64,000 nt of DNA from an uncultured Synergistales bacterium (GCA_905235735.1 CAJOMU010000005.1:140438-204437); one strand, 5' to 3'; shown: positions 24,825 through 35,006, numbered from the stretch's first letter. Program-made: numbers and translations. The notes: generated by a model from the letters alone, not told the origin.

Positions 24825-25534
24825 GCGAACCTGTATTGAAAGTTGAAAATATCAATGTGTATTACGGGAGCATTCATGCAATCAAGGGAATATCATTTGA
24901 GGTATACGAAGGAGAAATCGTAACGTTAATCGGTGCGAACGGTGCAGGAAAATCTACAACACTGAACACTATATCGGGATTACTTCATCACACAACAGGA
25001 AGCATATCTTTCATGGGTGAATCACTCGACAAGATACCGCCGCATAAAATCGTTGAACGAGGTCTTGCACAAGTCCCTGAAGGCCGAAGAGTATTCGCAC
25101 AGATGACAGTTCATGAAAATCTCGAAATGGGAGCATACACGCAGAATGATGATGCGATTCATGAAGACATTGAAAAGGTTTATGCGTTATTCCCTCGACT
25201 GAAGGAACGTTACAGACAGTTAGCAGGTACACTTTCAGGCGGTGAACAGCAGATGCTCGCTATGGGACGTGCATTAATGAGCAGGCCTAAACTCTTAATG
25301 CTTGATGAGCCTTCGATGGGATTAGCTCCGATTCTTGTTGAGCAGATTTTCGACATCATCTCTGAACTTCACAGGACAGGTGCAACTATATTGCTTGTTG
25401 AACAGAATGCACAAATGGCATTGAGCATAGCATCACGAGGTTATGTACTTGAGACTGGCAGGATAGTTACGACAGGAACGGGCAAAGAGTTATTATCATC
25501 TGAGGAAGTCAGAAAGGCATATTTAGGCGGATAA
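24821..25534 (+). CDS. livF: Branched-chain amino acid ABC transporter ATP-binding protein LivF
   Basis: A 237-residue ATPase of normal LivF size. Motifs: Walker A GANGAGKSTTLNTISG, GLAQVPEGRRVFAQMTV (Q-loop region), signature LSGGEQQMLAMGRALMSRP, Walker B LLMLDEPSMGLAP and LLVEQNAQMALSIA in the switch region. It is the last gene of the liv operon and is followed by a strong bidirectional terminator shared with metK on the opposite strand. Confidence 0.95.
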   Translation: MSEPVLKVENINVYYGSIHAIKGISFEVYEGEIVTLIGANGAGKSTTLNTISGLLHHTTGSISFMGESLDKIPPHKIVERGLAQVPEGRRVFAQMTVHENLEMGAYTQNDDAIHEDIEKVYALFPRLKERYRQLAGTLSGGEQQMLAMGRALMSRPKLLMLDEPSMGLAPILVEQIFDIISELHRTGATILLVEQNAQMALSIASRGYVLETGRIVTTGTGKELLSSEEVRKAYLGG

Positions 25535-25548
25535 GTGCGCAAAAAAAT

Positions 25549-25586
25549 TTCCCTCCCAGAAAGTTTATGTTCAGGGAGGGCTTTTT
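25549..25586. terminator. Bidirectional terminator between livF and metK
   Basis: CCCTCCC (25551-25557) pairs with GGGAGGG (25574-25580). CTTTTT follows on the plus strand, and a run of A precedes it, giving T on the minus strand, so it serves both convergent operons. Confidence 0.88.
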
Positions 25587-25596
25587 CATCTTCAAG

Positions 25597-26793
25597 CTAT
25601 ATTCCTGCCGCTTTACGCAATTCCTCTGCTCTGTCAGTCTTCTCCCATCCAGGTAACACAGGCAGATCTATTCTTCCCATATGACCATATGACGCAACTG
25701 CTTTATATTGCGGCTTCCTCAAATCCAAATCGCGAATTATTGCCGCAGGTCTGAAGTCAAAATGTTCACGCAGAAGTTCAGCAATCTTTTCATCACTCAG
25801 CTTGCCAGTTCCGAAAGTGTTCACGTTCAATGAGACTGGTTCAGCAACACCGATCGCATAGGCAACCTGAATCTGACACTCATCAGCAATACCTGACGCA
25901 ACGATATTCTTGGCCGCGTAACGTGTCATGTATGCACCTGAACGGTCAACCTTCGTGGGGTCTTTGCCTGAGAATGCACCGCCTCCGTGTGGTACCCATC
26001 CGCCGTATGTATCAACGATAATCTTTCTTCCTGTCAAACCTGAATCTGCCGCAGGGCCTCCCTTAACGAATCTTCCTGTTGGGTTCACGAATATTCTCGT
26101 CTTATCGTCAATCAGATATTCGGGCATTATCGGCTTGATTACATGTTCAATCATGTCTTCACGAATCGTCTTCAGACTTGCTTCAGGGCTGTGCTGTGTC
26201 GAAACTACAATCGTATCTGCATGTACTGCTTTGCGGTTCTCATATCTCAATGATACCTGCGTCTTTCCGTCTGGACGAAGATATTTGAGTGTTCCGTCTT
26301 TACGAACCTTCGCGAGCTGTCGTGCTAATGCGTGTGATAATGCTATGGGCATTGGCATGAACTCTTTCGTCTCATTCGTAGCATATCCGAACATCATTCC
26401 CTGATCCCCTGCACCTGTCTTCGCAATTTCGTCTTCACTCAGTGAATCACGAACCTCTATAGCCGTGTCTACTCCCTGTGCAATATCTGCTGATTGTTCA
26501 TCTATTGCCGTGAGTACTGCGCATGTCTCACCGTCAAAACCATATTTCGCCCTCGTGTAGCCGATTCCGTTTATCGTCTCACGCACTATCTTCGGAATAT
26601 CAACGTATGTAGTCGTGCTGATTTCTCCTGCCACTACTGCCATTCCTGTTGATACGAGAACTTCACATGCAACGCGTCCCATTGGATCATCTTTGAGAAT
26701 TGCATCGAGAACTGCATCTGAAATCTGATCCGCAACTTTATCAGGATGTCCTTCTGTTACAGACTCTGATGAAAATATGAATTTGTCTGACAT
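25597..26793 (-). CDS. metK: S-adenosylmethionine synthase
   Basis: A 398-residue MetK starting at the ATG at 26793 ([19 protein letters not shown]). A longer in-frame start would run into the riboswitch terminator and was rejected. Signatures: [32 protein letters not shown] (the P-loop-like hexapeptide region) and [19 protein letters not shown]. It makes SAM from methionine and ATP in the cytoplasm. It is preceded by a SAM-I riboswitch with its own terminator, so its product shuts off its transcription. Confidence 0.96.
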   Translation of the reverse strand: MSDKFIFSSESVTEGHPDKVADQISDAVLDAILKDDPMGRVACEVLVSTGMAVVAGEISTTTYVDIPKIVRETINGIGYTRAKYGFDGETCAVLTAIDEQSADIAQGVDTAIEVRDSLSEDEIAKTGAGDQGMMFGYATNETKEFMPMPIALSHALARQLAKVRKDGTLKYLRPDGKTQVSLRYENRKAVHADTIVVSTQHSPEASLKTIREDMIEHVIKPIMPEYLIDDKTRIFVNPTGRFVKGGPAADSGLTGRKIIVDTYGGWVPHGGGAFSGKDPTKVDRSGAYMTRYAAKNIVASGIADECQIQVAYAIGVAEPVSLNVNTFGTGKLSDEKIAELLREHFDFRPAAIIRDLDLRKPQYKAVASYGHMGRIDLPVLPGWEKTDRAEELRKAAGI

Positions 26794-26816
26794 AATTTGT
26801 ATTTGCCTCCTTACAT

Positions 26817-26850
26817 AAAAAACGTACCCTCTATGATTCAAGAGAGTACG
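26817..26850 (-). terminator. Expression-platform terminator of the metK SAM riboswitch
   Basis: On the minus strand CGTACTCTCT (26850-26841) pairs with AGAGGGTACG (26832-26823), followed by six T before the metK ribosome-binding site. It should form when SAM is bound. Confidence 0.88.
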
Positions 26851-26876
26851 CTATGATTTCGTTGTTGTGTATGTCT

Positions 26877-26986
26877 CTCTCTCATCATCCAGCTTCAGCT
26901 ATTACCTGCTGCCGGTATTGGCACCTGATTCAAACAGGTTGCCGGGCTTCATAGGGCCGGTCCCTCCACCTCTCTCGATAAGAGTT
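26877..26986 (-). promoter_or_regulatory. SAM-I (S-box) riboswitch upstream of metK
   Basis: The minus strand has the S-box signature in order: CTCTTATCGAGAGAGGTGGA (26984 down to 26965), GGGACCGGCCCTATGAAGCC, CGGCAACC, GGTGCCAATACCGGC, and closing GATGATGAGAG. The kink-turn, SAM-binding and P1 positions all match. With the downstream terminator it acts by transcription termination. Its 5' end is only about 20 bases after the rpsD stop. Confidence 0.95.
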
Positions 26987-27006
26987 ATGTTGTGTTCGTC
27001 TTTCTG

Positions 27007-27618
27007 CTACTTTGAGTACAACTCGACTGCGAGTATTTCGTTCACCTCAATGGGCAATTCTTCGCGTAATGGTTCACGAATCAGTTTTGCACAGAAATTC
27101 GCTTTGTCCTTCTCAAGATACGGAACACTGAAGTTCACGAACCCGTTGAAATTATCCTCAACTAATGGATTCGTTCTCGTCTTCTCCTTGAGTGATATTA
27201 CATCATTGACTTGTACGCCGAATGAAGGAATATCAACCTTCTGGCCGTTCACAAGAACATGACCGTGTGATACAAGCTGACGTGCCTGACGTATTGAACG
27301 TGCAAATCCTGTTCTGTATACGAGATTGTCTAATCTGCATTCAAGTGATTTAAGCAATGCTACACCTGTCATATCCTGGCTCTTCTTGGCCATGTCGAAA
27401 TAACGTGCAAACTGTCTCTCAAGTATTCCGTAATACGCTTTAATCTTCTGTTTCTCCATTAACTGCAATCCGTACTGTGAGACTTTCTGTCCTGTACGTG
27501 CACTTGCCGCCGCTGATGCCTTCTTAGGGTCTGACCTCTTTAATGCTTTAGGATGTCCGCATACATTGACACCCAGATGACGGCATAATTTAAATCTTGG
27601 TTCTCTTCGTGTTGCCAA
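27007..27618 (-). CDS. rpsD: 30S ribosomal protein S4
   Basis: A 203-residue S4 of normal length. The best start is the TTG at 27618, giving [15 protein letters not shown] after the initiator, with AAGGAGCG upstream; a longer frame upstream gives residues foreign to S4. The S4 RNA-binding domain is clear: [40 protein letters not shown]. The N-terminal zinc-binding cysteines are largely absent (a single LCRHLG and a VCGHP), as in many bacteria with the zinc-free form. It stands apart from the usual rpsM-rpsK-rpoA cluster. Transcription may continue into the metK riboswitch directly downstream. Confidence 0.93.
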   Translation of the reverse strand: MATRREPRFKLCRHLGVNVCGHPKALKRSDPKKASAAASARTGQKVSQYGLQLMEKQKIKAYYGILERQFARYFDMAKKSQDMTGVALLKSLECRLDNLVYRTGFARSIRQARQLVSHGHVLVNGQKVDIPSFGVQVNDVISLKEKTRTNPLVEDNFNGFVNFSVPYLEKDKANFCAKLIREPLREELPIEVNEILAVELYSK

Positions 27619-27823
27619 TTTGGTAAACGCTCCTTGAAATTTTATATGTACTTCCACAAAGTTACATGTGAGTTTAGCATTCAAGGCCGAAAATGTAAAG
27701 TTTACGGAATCAGTGAAGCTCATAGATTTATACGCTCATAAATGATTGAATAATGCTCCCTGAAAGATGAGAAATTCATGTTATCATTCAGCGCAAAATT
27801 TAACAGCAAGGCAGTGATAAAAG

Positions 27824-28840
27824 ATGATAAAAGAAGCAATCGTAAAACTCGTGAATAAGGGAGACCTCACATATGATGAAGCCTACTCAGTGATGAATGA
27901 AATCATGAACGGATCAACAAGCCCGACACAAAATGCGGCATTCCTTGCGGCAATGTCTACGAAGAGTGCAAGAGCAGAAACGATTGATGAGATTTCAGGA
28001 TGTGCAGCAGCAATGAGAGAACATGCATTGAAAGTTGATACAGGAATGGAAGTTCTTGAAATAGTAGGCACAGGAGGAGACAACGCTCACAGTTTCAACA
28101 TATCAACCACATCTGCAATCGTAGCGGCAGCAGGAGGAGTGAAAGTTGCAAAGCACGGAAACAGAGCAGCATCATCACAATGCGGAACGGCAGACTGTCT
28201 TGAAGCATTAGGTGTGAACATTGAACAAAACCCTGAGAAATGCATTGAGCTTCTGAAGACAGCAGGAATATGTTTCTTATTTGCGCAGAAATATCATTCA
28301 TCAATGAAGTATGTCGGAGCAATCAGAAAAGAATTAGGATTCAGGACAGTGTTCAATATTCTTGGGCCTCTCACCAATCCTGCATCACCGTCAATGCAGC
28401 TTCTCGGAGTTTATGATGAATATCTAGTGAATCCATTGGCACAAGTGCTCGTGAATCTCGGAGTCAAAAGAGGAATGGTAGTTTACGGTCAGGATAAGCT
28501 CGATGAAATTTCACTTTCTGCACCGACATCAATATGTGAGATTCGAGACGGGTGGTTCAAATCGTACACGATTACGCCGGAGATGTTCGGGTTCGAGAGA
28601 TGCACAAAGGAAGATATGAAAGGCGGAACTCCGAAAGAGAATGCGGAGATTACGCGGGAACTTCTCAGAGGCGCAAAGGGTCATAAAAGAAATGCGGTAT
28701 TGATGAATGCAGGTGCAGCACTCTACATCGCAGGTAAGGCTGAAAGCATGAAGGAAGGAATTTCACTTGCAGGAAAGATAATTGATTCAGGGAAGGCACT
28801 TGAGACGCTGAAGAAATTTGCAGAGATAAGCAATCAATAA
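27824..28840 (+). CDS. trpD: Anthranilate phosphoribosyltransferase
   Basis: A 338-residue TrpD. The PRPP-binding glycine loop [18 protein letters not shown] (about residues 77-94) and the block [21 protein letters not shown] are canonical, as are the later [14 protein letters not shown] and [14 protein letters not shown]. It joins anthranilate to PRPP in tryptophan synthesis. It is the first gene of the plus-strand trp cluster; trpE and trpG, which supply anthranilate, are not upstream. No leader peptide, T-box or trp attenuator was recognised in the roughly 200 bases shared with divergent rpsD. Confidence 0.95.
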   Translation: MIKEAIVKLVNKGDLTYDEAYSVMNEIMNGSTSPTQNAAFLAAMSTKSARAETIDEISGCAAAMREHALKVDTGMEVLEIVGTGGDNAHSFNISTTSAIVAAAGGVKVAKHGNRAASSQCGTADCLEALGVNIEQNPEKCIELLKTAGICFLFAQKYHSSMKYVGAIRKELGFRTVFNILGPLTNPASPSMQLLGVYDEYLVNPLAQVLVNLGVKRGMVVYGQDKLDEISLSAPTSICEIRDGWFKSYTITPEMFGFERCTKEDMKGGTPKENAEITRELLRGAKGHKRNAVLMNAGAALYIAGKAESMKEGISLAGKIIDSGKALETLKKFAEISNQ

Positions 28841-28845
28841 TCAAT

Positions 28846-29628
28846 ATGAATATTCTCGATGAAATTGCAGAATTCACACGTGAGAGAGTGAAACGTTCAA
28901 AGCAGATTGTATCAGCTGATGAGATTCGGAAGAGTGCATATGCAAATCAGAAGGGAAAGTTTGAATTTGAAGATGCACTGAAGAAGGAAGGCTTATCATT
29001 CATATGTGAATGCAAGAAGGCTTCACCGTCAAAGGGATTAATTGCTGAAGATTTTCCATATGTTGAGATTGCGCGTGAGTATCAATCTGCCGGAGCTGAT
29101 GCAATATCCGTTCTGACTGAACCGAAATATTTTCTTGGCCATGATGAATATCTTCATGAGATTGTGAATGCTGTTGATATTCCATGTCTTCGGAAAGATT
29201 TCACGGTTGATGAATACATGATATATGAGGCAAAAGTTCTCGGAGCTTCGGCAGTATTATTGATATGCGCAATCCTGAATGATTCACAGCTCATAGATTA
29301 TATTCGTGTCTGTGATGAACTCGGAATGTCTGCACTTGTTGAGGCTCATGATGAAAGTGAAATACGCAGGGCAGTCAATGCAGGTGCAAGAATAATAGGT
29401 GTGAACAACCGTAACCTGAAAGATTTCAGCGTTGACCATGAAAACAGCATGAGACTTCGCAGATTAATTCCCGATGATATTCTGTTCGTATCTGAAAGCG
29501 GCATAAGGAATGCAGACGATGTGAAGATGATTCGTGATTCGGGAGCTGACGCTGTGCTTATTGGTGAAGTTCTGATGAGAGCGCATGATAAACGTGCAAT
29601 GCTTTCTGAACTGAAAAGGAAGGTGTGA
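28846..29628 (+). CDS. trpC: Indole-3-glycerol phosphate synthase
   Basis: A 260-residue monofunctional TrpC. Key blocks: FICECKKASPSKGLIAEDF (catalytic Lys region), YQSAGADAISVLTEPKYFLG, PCLRKDFTVDEYMIYEAKVL, IIGVNNRNLKDFSVD and FVSESGIRNADDVKMI. It converts the CdRP intermediate to indole-glycerol phosphate. It is not fused to TrpF, and no trpF lies between it and trpB, which is where many operons carry it. It follows trpD by five bases. Confidence 0.95.
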   Translation: MNILDEIAEFTRERVKRSKQIVSADEIRKSAYANQKGKFEFEDALKKEGLSFICECKKASPSKGLIAEDFPYVEIAREYQSAGADAISVLTEPKYFLGHDEYLHEIVNAVDIPCLRKDFTVDEYMIYEAKVLGASAVLLICAILNDSQLIDYIRVCDELGMSALVEAHDESEIRRAVNAGARIIGVNNRNLKDFSVDHENSMRLRRLIPDDILFVSESGIRNADDVKMIRDSGADAVLIGEVLMRAHDKRAMLSELKRKV

Positions 29629-30822
29629 ATGATGACTAACAAAAAAGGTCGTTTCGGTGTTCATGGAGGGCAGTATATCCCGGAGACATTGATGAATGCG
29701 GTAACGGAACTTGAAATAGCATATGATTTCTACAAGAATGATTCAGAGTTTAACGAAGAACTTTCGAGACTGTTCAATGATTATGCGGGAAGACCGTCAA
29801 GATTATATTATGCGGAGAGAATGACACGTGATTTAGGAGGCGCAAAGATATATCTGAAACGTGAAGACCTGAATCACACAGGAGCGCATAAAATCAATAA
29901 TGTACTTGGCCAGGCACTATTAGCCAAACGAATGGGAAAAACGAGACTCATCGCTGAAACTGGAGCGGGGCAGCATGGAGTAGCAACAGCTACAGCGGCG
30001 GCATTAATGGGAATGTCATGCGTTGTATTCATGGGAGAAGAAGATACAAAGAGGCAGGCTCTTAACGTCTATCGTATGCGTCTGTTAGGAGCTGAAGTGA
30101 TACCCGTTAAGACAGGAACAAGTACTCTCAAAGATGCAGTCTCAGAGGCATTCCGTGAATGGACATCGAGAATTGACGACACGCATTATTGTCTTGGTTC
30201 AGTGATGGGGCCTCACCCATTCCCTACGATAGTTCGTGATTTTCAGGCTGTAATTTCAAGAGAGATTAAAGCACAGATTCTTGAACGTGAGAATAGACGT
30301 CCTGATTACGTTATTGCATGTGTAGGAGGAGGTTCAAACGCAATAGGAAGTTTCTATCACTTCATTGAAGACGAGAATGTAAAGCTGATTGGGTGTGAGG
30401 CAGCAGGAAGAGGAGTTGATACGTTTGAGACAGCCGCGACAATCTCAACGGGTAAACTTGGAATATTTCACGGAATGAAATCGTATTTTTGTCAGGACGA
30501 ATACGGACAGATTGCACCAGTCTACTCAATATCGGCAGGTCTCGATTATCCAGGTATAGGCCCTGAACACGCATATCTTCACGACACAGGAAGAGCTGAA
30601 TATGTAGCCGTAACAGATGAAGAGGCAGTGAATGCATTTGAATATCTCTCAAGAACTGAAGGCATAATCCCCGCAATTGAATCGGCACATGCAGTGTCAT
30701 ACGCGATGAAACTTGCACCATCATTGAGCCGGGAGAACATAATCGTGATAACAATTTCAGGCAGAGGCGATAAGGATTGTGCATCGGTAGCGAGATACAG
30801 AGGAGAGAATATCGATGAGTAA
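29629..30822 (+). CDS. trpB: Tryptophan synthase beta chain
   Basis: A 397-residue TrpB1-type enzyme starting at a double ATG that overlaps the end of trp[18 protein letters not shown] is the N-terminal signature. [20 protein letters not shown] carries the PLP Lys. [35 protein letters not shown] and the final ISGRGDKD complete the active site. It condenses indole with serine. The eight-base overlap with trpA couples the two subunits. Confidence 0.96.
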   Translation: MMTNKKGRFGVHGGQYIPETLMNAVTELEIAYDFYKNDSEFNEELSRLFNDYAGRPSRLYYAERMTRDLGGAKIYLKREDLNHTGAHKINNVLGQALLAKRMGKTRLIAETGAGQHGVATATAAALMGMSCVVFMGEEDTKRQALNVYRMRLLGAEVIPVKTGTSTLKDAVSEAFREWTSRIDDTHYCLGSVMGPHPFPTIVRDFQAVISREIKAQILERENRRPDYVIACVGGGSNAIGSFYHFIEDENVKLIGCEAAGRGVDTFETAATISTGKLGIFHGMKSYFCQDEYGQIAPVYSISAGLDYPGIGPEHAYLHDTGRAEYVAVTDEEAVNAFEYLSRTEGIIPAIESAHAVSYAMKLAPSLSRENIIVITISGRGDKDCASVARYRGENIDE

Positions 30823-31597
30823 TATACATTGTGCATTTGAACACGGAAAAGCATTTATCCCTTTCATTACGTGCGGATACCCTGATATAGAGACAACGAA
30901 GGCTGTAGTTCGTGAGGCAGTGAAGAACGGAGCAGATTTGATTGAACTGGGCATACCGTTTTCAGATCCTACAGCGGAAGGAGTTGTGATTCAGTCTGCG
31001 AATTACAGTGCATTAAAGACAGGCATAACGACGGATAAAGTGTTTGATATGGTACGTGAACTTCGCAATGATATTCATATTCCGATGGTGTTCATGACGT
31101 ATGCGAACGTGATATTTTCATACGGGACTAAAAGATTTATCTCGACATGCAGAGACATTCAGATAGACGGAATTATAGTACCTGATGTGCCGTTTGAGGA
31201 GAAAGATGAATTTCTTCCTGAATGCAAAAGATACGGTGTTGATTTAATCTCGATGATTGCACCGACATCTGAAGACAGAATCGCAAAGATTGCACATGAA
31301 GCTGAAGGTTTTCTGTATATCGTTTCAAGTCTGGGAGTAACGGGCACAAGAAGTGAAATTACGACAGACCTCAAAGCGATAATCAATGTTGTACGAAAGC
31401 ATACGAGTATTCCATGTGCGATAGGCTTTGGGATTTCGACACCAGAGCAGGCCAAGCGTATGTCAGAAATATCTGACGGTGCGATAGTTGGTTCAGCAAT
31501 CATAAAGATACTCGCTGAATACGGAAGTGATTCGCCTGTTCATGTCGGAGAATATGTGAGGTCAATGAAGAACGCCGTACATACAGTGAGACATTAG
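30815..31597 (+). CDS. trpA: Tryptophan synthase alpha chain
   Basis: A 260-residue TrpA that cleaves indole-glycerol phosphate and channels indole to Trp[21 protein letters not shown] contains the catalytic Glu49 equivalent, but the second catalytic position reads Glu where E. coli has Asp60 (DPLADG becomes DPTAEG). [30 protein letters not shown] and [14 protein letters not shown] are otherwise typical. The Asp-to-Glu form is, to my memory, also seen in some Firmicutes, so it is probably a lineage variant and not a defect. A terminator follows. Confidence 0.94.
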   Translation: MSNIHCAFEHGKAFIPFITCGYPDIETTKAVVREAVKNGADLIELGIPFSDPTAEGVVIQSANYSALKTGITTDKVFDMVRELRNDIHIPMVFMTYANVIFSYGTKRFISTCRDIQIDGIIVPDVPFEEKDEFLPECKRYGVDLISMIAPTSEDRIAKIAHEAEGFLYIVSSLGVTGTRSEITTDLKAIINVVRKHTSIPCAIGFGISTPEQAKRMSEISDGAIVGSAIIKILAEYGSDSPVHVGEYVRSMKNAVHTVRH

Positions 31598-31605
31598 CAT
31601 AAAAT

Positions 31606-31640
31606 CACAGACCCCGATTTAATTCGAGGTCTGCAAACTC
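31606..31640. terminator. Terminator between trpA and the aldehyde dehydrogenase gene
   Basis: CAGACC (31608-31613) pairs with GGTCTG (31628-31633), with inner CGA/TCG pairs. It lies between convergent genes; the T-run is weak on both strands. Confidence 0.6.
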
Positions 31641-31652
31641 TTTCCTGAAAAA

Positions 31653-33134
31653 CTATTCTTCGTCCATTCCGTCCTGATAAAACTCTCCGAATAATTCCTT
31701 GAGTGAAGGCATATCCTCTGGAATCGGACGCGCTACCCACGTTGTATTCATATAATGCTTCAGCGTGATGTTCTCGCTCACTATGTTTCCGCCCCATGTA
31801 CCGCAACCCATTGAGTTTGTCGGAGGCATTCCGTTTGTTGCACTTCCTGCATTTCCCCTGTTGTTCGGCTGGCGAATCATGCAGCGTGAAACAGGTGCGC
31901 ACATTCCGAGACGATGAATGTGATCATCATCGAATGAGTACAGTCCGCATGAATGTCCCTTGCCGCCTGACTTGTCGAAAATCTCAAGCATTATGTCTAA
32001 TGCTGTCTGGAACTCTCCGCCGTACTTGAAGAGCGTTAAGAGTGTCGTTAGCTTCTCTGTGCTGAAGAAGTGCTGCTTTCCGATGCATTTCTTGATGTCG
32101 TCAGCATTGCGAATCGTGAAGCCTTCCTTCTGTCCGTTATTGGGAACTGCGATAAACTTTCTGTCCGCAGGAATTTCAAAACCTGCTGCCTTTGCGATTG
32201 CCTGTGCTGATATTGCAACTGTATCGGGCAGTCTGTGTCCTGTCTCGTCCCACATGACTTTTTTGATTGCCTCTGCCTCTTCCCATGTCGGAATATACGC
32301 GCCTTCCTTCACGAGGCCTTCAACGAAATCATCATAGACACTCTCATGAACGATTAAATTTCCATCGCATGAACACCCTGATCCGAAATCTGCACACTTT
32401 GATATTCTGGTATTGGTTGCGGCTTCGTATGCACGTTCTTTCGTGTTGGCTGTGTTGTCTACTATTACCGTTGAGTTTCCTGCACCTGAACCGTAAGCCG
32501 GAACTCCTGCCGAATATGCCGATTTGACCATTGGACGGCCACCTGTTGCGATGATGAGATCAACTCTCTTCATGAGTTCCTGAGTGAGTGTGATGCTCGG
32601 CTCTTCGATTACTTGAATGATGTCTGCGGGTGCACCTTCACGAACAAGGACATCGCGAATCATGTTTACTGTCTTGCATGTTACCTTCTTTGCTCTTGGG
32701 TGCGGTGAACAGATGAGAACGTCTCTTGCTTTCACTGCATAAATTGCCTGACCTGCCGGAGTTACGCAAGGGTTAGTTGTAGGTACGAGTGTTGCGATTA
32801 CACCTACGGGCTTTGCATATTTCACGAGACCTTTTTCTGGAATCTCTTCAATGATTCCTACGCTCTTATTTCTGAGGCAGTCTCTGAGAATCAGTTTCAG
32901 TTTGTTCCTCTTATTGCGTTTCGTAACTTTGTCGCCTAATCTGGTTTCATCAACTGCTTCATCGCAGATAGGCCCCCAGACTTTAAGCGGGTAGATTGCC
33001 GCACAGATTGCCCTGCAAAGACGATCTACGCGTTCCTGATCATACGTTGCGATGATGTCAGCCGCTACTCTGGCTTTCTTCACCATTTCCTCAATCATTG
33101 CAATTTCTTCGGGTGTTACTTCATGATGTGCCAT
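31653..33134 (-). CDS. CoA-acylating aldehyde dehydrogenase (SauS/EutE-like)
   Basis: A 493-residue member of the CoA-dependent aldehyde dehydrogenase branch. VGVIATLVPTTNPCVTPAGQ (about 110-129) is typical of acylating enzymes (AdhE, EutE, SauS), and the likely catalytic cysteine is in FGSGCSCDGN, Cys254 or Cys256. GSGAGNSTVIVDNTAN lies before it. The C-terminus is longer than in EutE. Acylating sulfoacetaldehyde dehydrogenase SauS is the closest comparison I can offer. It follows the ThDP enzyme gene by 24 bases, so the pair may turn a 2-oxoacid to an aldehyde and then an acyl-CoA. The true substrate is unknown. Confidence 0.75.
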   Translation of the reverse strand: MAHHEVTPEEIAMIEEMVKKARVAADIIATYDQERVDRLCRAICAAIYPLKVWGPICDEAVDETRLGDKVTKRNKRNKLKLILRDCLRNKSVGIIEEIPEKGLVKYAKPVGVIATLVPTTNPCVTPAGQAIYAVKARDVLICSPHPRAKKVTCKTVNMIRDVLVREGAPADIIQVIEEPSITLTQELMKRVDLIIATGGRPMVKSAYSAGVPAYGSGAGNSTVIVDNTANTKERAYEAATNTRISKCADFGSGCSCDGNLIVHESVYDDFVEGLVKEGAYIPTWEEAEAIKKVMWDETGHRLPDTVAISAQAIAKAAGFEIPADRKFIAVPNNGQKEGFTIRNADDIKKCIGKQHFFSTEKLTTLLTLFKYGGEFQTALDIMLEIFDKSGGKGHSCGLYSFDDDHIHRLGMCAPVSRCMIRQPNNRGNAGSATNGMPPTNSMGCGTWGGNIVSENITLKHYMNTTWVARPIPEDMPSLKELFGEFYQDGMDEE

Positions 33135-33158
33135 TTTTCTAATTTTGCTCCTTTCAAT

Positions 33159-35006
33159 TTATTTCGTGATATGTGATTTCGCATGACTTGGCGGTACATA
33201 CTTTCCGTTTTCTTTCTTCACGAGCTTTCCTTCTTTGACAAGTTCACTTGGAGTGTAGATATCGTTGATGTTCCAGCATCCAGGTGTAGGAACTGCGATA
33301 TTCTCCATGATTGCCTCAACAAGGAAAGGTCTTCCTGCTTTGTTGGCTTCAACAGCTTTTCTCATGGCCGGAGCGAATTCCTCTGCTGAGTTCACTCGAA
33401 TTGCTTCAACTCCGTAACCTTCGGCGACCTTTGCCCAGTTAGGCGAGTATGGCTGTCCGTCAGGCGTATGGAACTTAGTACCGAACTGCGTGTGATAATT
33501 TGCGTTCTCAAGTCCTGCAATCGTACCGAAGGCCATGTTGTTCATGACTACCCATGTGCATGCAATTCCTTCTTCTACTGCTGTGGCCATGCATGTTGGG
33601 TTCACTCCGAAACCACCGTCTCCGATTAACGCGATACAAATCTTATCGGGTGCTGCCTTCTTGCCTCCGAGAACTGCACTTGCACCGAATCCCATTGTCG
33701 CCAGTCCTGATGAATGATGAACTGTGCCGGGAATCGTAATCGTGAACTGTTGAGCTACACCGTTTTTATTCCAGCCAACATCGGTGAATATCAATGCGTC
33801 TTCAGGCAATGCTTCTTTGACATCCTTCAATATTCTCTGAGGTGTCATTGGGAATCTCAGATCTTCCGTGATTGCTTTCACTGATTCTTTGAATTCTGCT
33901 TTTGCCTTTGCGATTCCTTCTCGTAATCCGGGTCTCTTTATGCCTTCGGGTTTGATTGCTTTTGCGGCATCGAGTATCTGTGCGAGTGCTAGTTTGAGGT
34001 CAGCTACTGCACCGATTTCAACGGGATAATTCCTTCCGATTTCAGTCGGATCGATATCAATCTGAATGAACTTCGTAGTTTCAGGATCAAAAGTTACTCC
34101 CTGATACCAGCTCGATGAATCCGCCTCTGCGAATCTCGTACCCAATGCAAGAATTACATCTGCACCTAGCGTGAATGCGTGAGTGTGTGCAAGTCCCCAG
34201 AAGCCAGTCTGACCGACCATGAGAGGATGAAGATCACTTACGCACCCTTGACCCATGAGAGTACGTGAAATTGGAATATCGAGAAATTCTGCGAGTGCTG
34301 CGAGTTCATCTGATGCCTGAGCTAAGAGAATTCCTCCGCCTGCATGAATAACTGGGTTCTTGGCCTCGATTAGTCTTTTTGCGATTGCATTTGCACATGC
34401 AGGGTCTAACGCAGGTTTCACTGTGATATGACTATCCTGATATGTTCTAGCGAAGAGGTCTTCTTCGATTTCTCTGCTCCAAATGTCCATAGGCATATCG
34501 ATTAAGACGGGGCCGGGTCGTCCTGATTCTGCGAGTCTGAAAGCCTTATCGAGAATGTCAGGTAATGCTTCAGGGTCATCAACTCTCCAGCAGCGTTTGC
34601 AGACAGGTTCAAGCAATCTGTACTGTGTTGCGTCGCCATGCATATTGACTTCCTGATGAGGGTGCTTGCCATAATAATAGCTCGGAACATCACCGGCGAA
34701 TACGACCATAGGAATTGAATCGAATGCTGCGTTTGCGACACCTGTTAATACGTTCGTGATTCCCGGCCCAAGATGACACATTACGACAGAGGCTTTGTGA
34801 GTTACACGTGCGTATCCGTCTGCTGCTGTGGAAGCGACTGCTTCATGACGGTTTGAGATGTAACGAAGTTTTCCGCCTTTTTCGAGGTTACGGTTGAGGG
34901 CATCGAGCATACCGATGACGGTATGACCGCAAAGGCCGAAGATGTACTTTACATCTCTGCGTTCAAGGTAATCAACTATGAGATCCGCGACTAACTTTTT
35001 GCTCAT
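33159..35006 (-). CDS. ThDP-dependent enzyme (acetolactate synthase/decarboxylase-like)
   Basis: A 615-residue three-domain ThDP enzyme. The cofactor Glu is Glu55 (SNRHEAVAST); LGPGITNVLTGVANAAFDSI and FAGDVPSYYYG follow in the Pyr domain. The PP domain has GDGGFGVNPTCMATAVEEGI and ends the metal motif with VVMNNMAFGTI. It is like acetolactate synthase, but there is no regulatory subunit gene nearby and the region after VPSYYYG (KHPHQEVNMHGDATQYR) resembles benzoylformate- or sulfo-acid-type decarboxylases. Co-location with an acylating aldehyde dehydrogenase favours an aldehyde-forming decarboxylase. A strong AAGGAGG precedes the ATG. Confidence 0.8.
   Translation of the reverse strand: MSKKLVADLIVDYLERRDVKYIFGLCGHTVIGMLDALNRNLEKGGKLRYISNRHEAVASTAADGYARVTHKASVVMCHLGPGITNVLTGVANAAFDSIPMVVFAGDVPSYYYGKHPHQEVNMHGDATQYRLLEPVCKRCWRVDDPEALPDILDKAFRLAESGRPGPVLIDMPMDIWSREIEEDLFARTYQDSHITVKPALDPACANAIAKRLIEAKNPVIHAGGGILLAQASDELAALAEFLDIPISRTLMGQGCVSDLHPLMVGQTGFWGLAHTHAFTLGADVILALGTRFAEADSSSWYQGVTFDPETTKFIQIDIDPTEIGRNYPVEIGAVADLKLALAQILDAAKAIKPEGIKRPGLREGIAKAKAEFKESVKAITEDLRFPMTPQRILKDVKEALPEDALIFTDVGWNKNGVAQQFTITIPGTVHHSSGLATMGFGASAVLGGKKAAPDKICIALIGDGGFGVNPTCMATAVEEGIACTWVVMNNMAFGTIAGLENANYHTQFGTKFHTPDGQPYSPNWAKVAEGYGVEAIRVNSAEEFAPAMRKAVEANKAGRPFLVEAIMENIAVPTPGCWNINDIYTPSELVKEGKLVKKENGKYVPPSHAKSHITK

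Noticed and set aside
27619..27823. trp leader peptide or T-box before trpD
   Set aside because: No Trp-codon-rich short frame, no T-box sequence and no terminator was found in the gap.
33159..35006. Sulfoacetaldehyde acetyltransferase Xsc or acetolactate synthase IlvB as a firm name
   Set aside because: The N-terminal motifs differ from Xsc as I remember them, and there is no IlvN gene; motif reading cannot settle the substrate.
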